Assembly: GCA_016219765.1 (NCBI GenBank)
Contig: JACRKM010000015.1
Span: 1-8,134 of the forward strand
Reading direction: 5' to 3'
From: Candidatus Woesearchaeota archaeon
Lineage (GTDB): Archaea; Nanobdellota; Nanobdellia; Woesearchaeales; UBA11576
DNA length: 8,134 nucleotides
The notes under the pieces are model-generated. The model saw only the letters and a program-made list of their open reading frames with translations. It did no database searches and had not been told where the DNA came from. Positions 6,127-8,134 of the stretch are shown here, piece by piece; the stretch's first letter is position 1, and each line of letters starts with the position of its first letter. The translations under genes were made by a program, and so were the position numbers.

Positions 6127-6939
6127 ATGAAGTCGCATACGTCGCTCTTGGCATTGCTTTATAACAAGGGCGCGCTCGTCTATTCTGATTTGCAGGCAAC
6201 TGCGTATCGGAGCCATCGCGCGTCCTCGCGTGAGAAAAAGGTTTACTGCATCAGCGATGACGGCATCGTGCTCGCAGGCACAGGCTTAGTGTCTGGAATA
6301 AAATATGTGGCAGAGAAGGCTCAGATTCTGTTGCAGGTGTGGAAATCGCGCAATGATGGGCGACTAGTGCCACCACAGGAAGCGGGTGATTTAATTTCAG
6401 GGATCATTGACTTAAATCCTGGCCTTGACTCGGCTTTTTTGATGGGAGGTTATGACCATGAACGTGACCGGCCGCTCATCGCAAACATTGCAGATGGTTG
6501 CGTGATGCAGACAAATTTGTTTGAGTCACTGGGGTCGGGAAGCATCTACGTGTATCCGCGTGGCGAGGTAATTTCCCGCAAAGTCCTTTCCCGTCTGCCC
6601 CAGGAGAAACAGGAGAGAGTTGTTGTTTTCCAGGACATTTACGATGCGCTTGATCAGCTTGAGTTTCCGCTTGAGGCTGCGCTTCCGCTTGGTCTTGATG
6701 CGATAGCTTCAGGGCCGCAGTGCGATGTCTTCTCCGGCGGCGAAGGTTTTCAGGTCATGCAGGTCGACTGCAAAGGCGTTGCTGAGTACATCCTCTCGAA
6801 AGAGAACGCGCAGAAGGCGCTGAAGCTGCTGCATGGTCAAGAGTATGCAGCGGTGCTGCCAGGAAAGAAAAGAAAAAAAGATACTTTGCCCGGCCTTGAG
6901 GGGCTCATGGAGATTTTCGAGATATGCAGGAGGCGATGA
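6127..6939 (+). CDS. Proteasome beta-type threonine peptidase (divergent, catalytic)
   Basis: 270 residues, longer than typical archaeal beta subunits (about 200-210). After a four-residue leader MKSH the sequence runs TSLLALLYNKGALVYSDLQA, which aligns without gaps to the mature N-terminus of archaeal proteasome beta. This gives Thr1 (precursor Thr5), Asp17 (Asp21) and Lys33 (Lys37). Further on are LGSGS, with Ser137 at the Ser129 position, and CDVFSGG, with Asp200 and Ser203 at the Asp166 and Ser169 positions. GTGLVSG and FLMGGYD also match family strands. Every catalytic residue is therefore present. The residue before Thr1 is His instead of the usual Gly. The C-terminus carries an extra basic tail (GKKRKKD). 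AGGAAG lies five bases before ATG 6127. GTG 6025 and ATG 6040 are in frame and would give a longer propeptide. HslV or Anbu are alternative relatives, but the overall pattern fits proteasome beta best. Confidence 0.85.
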   Translation: MKSHTSLLALLYNKGALVYSDLQATAYRSHRASSREKKVYCISDDGIVLAGTGLVSGIKYVAEKAQILLQVWKSRNDGRLVPPQEAGDLISGIIDLNPGLDSAFLMGGYDHERDRPLIANIADGCVMQTNLFESLGSGSIYVYPRGEVISRKVLSRLPQEKQERVVVFQDIYDALDQLEFPLEAALPLGLDAIASGPQCDVFSGGEGFQVMQVDCKGVAEYILSKENAQKALKLLHGQEYAAVLPGKKRKKDTLPGLEGLMEIFEICRRR

Positions 6940-7895
6940 CTGTGCTTGAAGGATTGCAAATGGCTGACGAACTCAAGAAACTGCCGAAGATTTACGGCGA
7001 AATCATGCATTCGAAGATCAGCGAGGATCTTCGTGAGCGGCCGGTTCTCGCGCTCTATGATCCGCGGGTGGGCGTGGCGATTGTTGCATCAAGGCAGTAC
7101 GAGCAGAGCTCTGGGCGCGATGAAGGAGGCTCCAATCCTGCACTTGCTGCTTACAGTTCGAGGATATCATATCTCAAAAACAGCATTTATTTTGTGATCA
7201 TGGGTGATTCTGCAGAGTTTGAATACCCGTGCATACGAGATGATCAGTCGACAACTCCAAGGGTGGCTCTTGAGGAATTGGTGTTTCACCATGAGATGCG
7301 GTACCGTGGAGAGCTTCCTGCAAGTGCGGATATTGCACGGACATTGCGCGACGGCATAGAGCAGAAGATTGATCAAGGCATTACTGGGACGTTTCGTCCA
7401 CGTTACTGTGAGGCATTGCTTGTGGTGAACGCGCCTCTTAAGTCTCGTTCTGTACGTGACTGTGATAAAGGCTTACGAGCGGCACTATACCGCATTGCGC
7501 ACGACCGCACGGGCGATAATGTCGTTGTGAATGAGATGCGGCCAGGCGAGTCAGGCGTTTCCTACTACGCGTCGCAAGCACAGCTCTGGGACGATTACAA
7601 AGCAAAGCTCGCGACGCTGCGTCGAAGAAATCAGGCTTCCAGAAGAAAAGGATCGGCCACTGCTGACGCGCGGATGCCGCGCATGCTGGAGAATCTTGAT
7701 GTGCGGCTGCAGGAGCGCCTAGTTGCTGCTGTGGCGGCTATTACGATGCATGAAGAAGAGGAGAAGTTCAACCCTGCAAGCATAGATCTTGTTACTGTAC
7801 CGTTCGTTCTTCCGAAGGGTCAGAAGGCGCGTGACCGTTATGGTGTGGAGTACTTGGTGCCGCTATACGAAGCGGCCAAGATGCTGAACAGATGA
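6936..7895 (+). CDS. Alpha-like, non-catalytic proteasome-fold subunit
   Basis: 319 residues, against ~230-250 for archaeal alpha subunits. The core strands (about 36-52, RPVLALYDPRVGVAIVAS) and the next pair (SRISYLKNSIYFVIMGDSAE, 75-94) follow the proteasome N-terminal sandwich. CEALLVVNAP (158-167) and GESGVSYYAS (204-213) occupy the positions of the central strand and the GSG turn. The end, ASIDLVTVPFV then YLVPLYEAAKML, mirrors the alpha/beta C-terminal strand and helix. Thr1 is replaced by Pro36 and Asp17 by Ser52, so it should not cleave peptides. A basic insertion (RRRNQASRRKG, ~229-239) lies between the GSG-like turn and the last helices. The YDR gate motif of true alpha subunits is not seen. 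ATG 6936 overlaps the beta stop as ATGA, with AGGAGG unusually close; ATG 6960, with GAAGGA upstream, is the alternative. The likely role is an outer or structural ring with the beta-type protein. Confidence 0.7.
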   Translation: MTVLEGLQMADELKKLPKIYGEIMHSKISEDLRERPVLALYDPRVGVAIVASRQYEQSSGRDEGGSNPALAAYSSRISYLKNSIYFVIMGDSAEFEYPCIRDDQSTTPRVALEELVFHHEMRYRGELPASADIARTLRDGIEQKIDQGITGTFRPRYCEALLVVNAPLKSRSVRDCDKGLRAALYRIAHDRTGDNVVVNEMRPGESGVSYYASQAQLWDDYKAKLATLRRRNQASRRKGSATADARMPRMLENLDVRLQERLVAAVAAITMHEEEEKFNPASIDLVTVPFVLPKGQKARDRYGVEYLVPLYEAAKMLNR

Positions 7896-8134
7896 TTCAG
7901 GCATTACATGACATGCAAGTTGCATAACATAAATAAATAAAATGTATTTGTTTAGCTATCTGCTTAATCATAACCAGCACATTTTCCGCCACCGCCTTCT
8001 TGCGAGGGCGGGATATTTCGTTATCACTGCCGACAAGTTGGACGCCCCCAGCGGCGATCGATCCGCTGGCACTCGATCTCAAGTCCGATTTCCGCTGCGC
8101 TCCAACCGAACGACGAACCTTGAGTAGTATTGAG
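7896..8134. other. Right-edge region with no supported gene
   Basis: The first ~80 bases after the alpha-like gene are AT-rich (ATAAATAAATAAAATG) and contain no hairpin-plus-T terminator that I can see. From about 7985 the sequence becomes GC-richer and is open in more than one frame on both strands. The minus strand is open to the window edge and could be the end of a gene entering from the right, but I recognise no domain in any frame. Confidence 0.4.
8048..8069. repeat. Perfect 7-bp hairpin
   Basis: CCAGCGG (8048-8054) and CCGCTGG (8063-8069) are exact reverse complements around the 8-base loop CGATCGAT. No T run follows on either strand, so a simple terminator is unlikely. The role is unknown. 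Confidence 0.5.

Noticed and set aside
8048..8069. Hairpin as a transcription terminator for the proteasome-like operon
   Set aside because: It lies over 150 bases after the last stop and has no T run on either side.
7942..8127. 61-codon plus-strand open frame after the alpha-like gene
   Set aside because: It has no ribosome site and no recognised domain, and it overlaps an equally open minus-strand frame. It probably arises by chance.
1..8134. CRISPR array, tRNA, rRNA, insertion sequence or transposase
   Set aside because: I saw no regularly spaced repeats, no tRNA-like arm patterns with confidence, no rRNA segments and no transposase motifs in any frame.

Overview
This window looks archaeal. 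The genes have archaeal TATA/BRE-like elements about 25 bases before the likely start of transcription. Ribosome sites resemble GGTGG or AGGAGG. There are two Lrp/AsnC-type regulators, one of them a double-length form, and a proteasome-fold gene pair. The double-length regulator and a winged-helix/MNT nucleotidyltransferase fusion are types I associate with uncultured DPANN (Woesearchaeota-like) archaea. That lineage is a guess; no rRNA or other marker gene is present. Most of the window has a mid-range base composition, but the nucleotidyltransferase gene is clearly AT-rich.

Layout: the left edge holds the 3' end of a C-terminally membrane-anchored protein (1-306, +). It converges on a winged-helix/nucleotidyltransferase gene (303-839, -) that is preceded by three operator-like 16-mers set exactly 20 bp apart. 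Next comes a 92-residue protein resembling a free-standing subtilisin prodomain / I9 inhibitor (1026-1304, +). It is followed by a tandem Lrp/AsnC regulator (1324-2328, -) with a 14-bp palindrome in its promoter. An AT-rich gap of roughly 490 bases (2329-2821) has promoter-like, repeat and T-tract signals and may encode a small RNA. A second, single-length Lrp/AsnC protein follows (2822-3340, +).

The right half (3562-7895, +) is the main interest. It holds an 806-residue AAA+ ATPase with a long unrecognised N-terminal region, then a proteasome beta-type peptidase, then an alpha-like (non-catalytic) proteasome-fold subunit. The last two overlap as ATGA. The beta-type protein keeps all expected active-site residues (Thr1, Asp17, Lys33, Ser129, Asp166 and Ser169 in Thermoplasma beta numbering). 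The third protein has the alpha-like C-terminal pattern but has lost the catalytic positions. Together they look like a self-contained, highly divergent ATPase-plus-peptidase machine parallel to PAN/20S or HslUV. I do not recognise it as a described system. Function, partners and assembly are inferred from sequence patterns only.

The last 239 bases (7896-8134) hold no gene I can support, only a hairpin and open frames of doubtful coding value.
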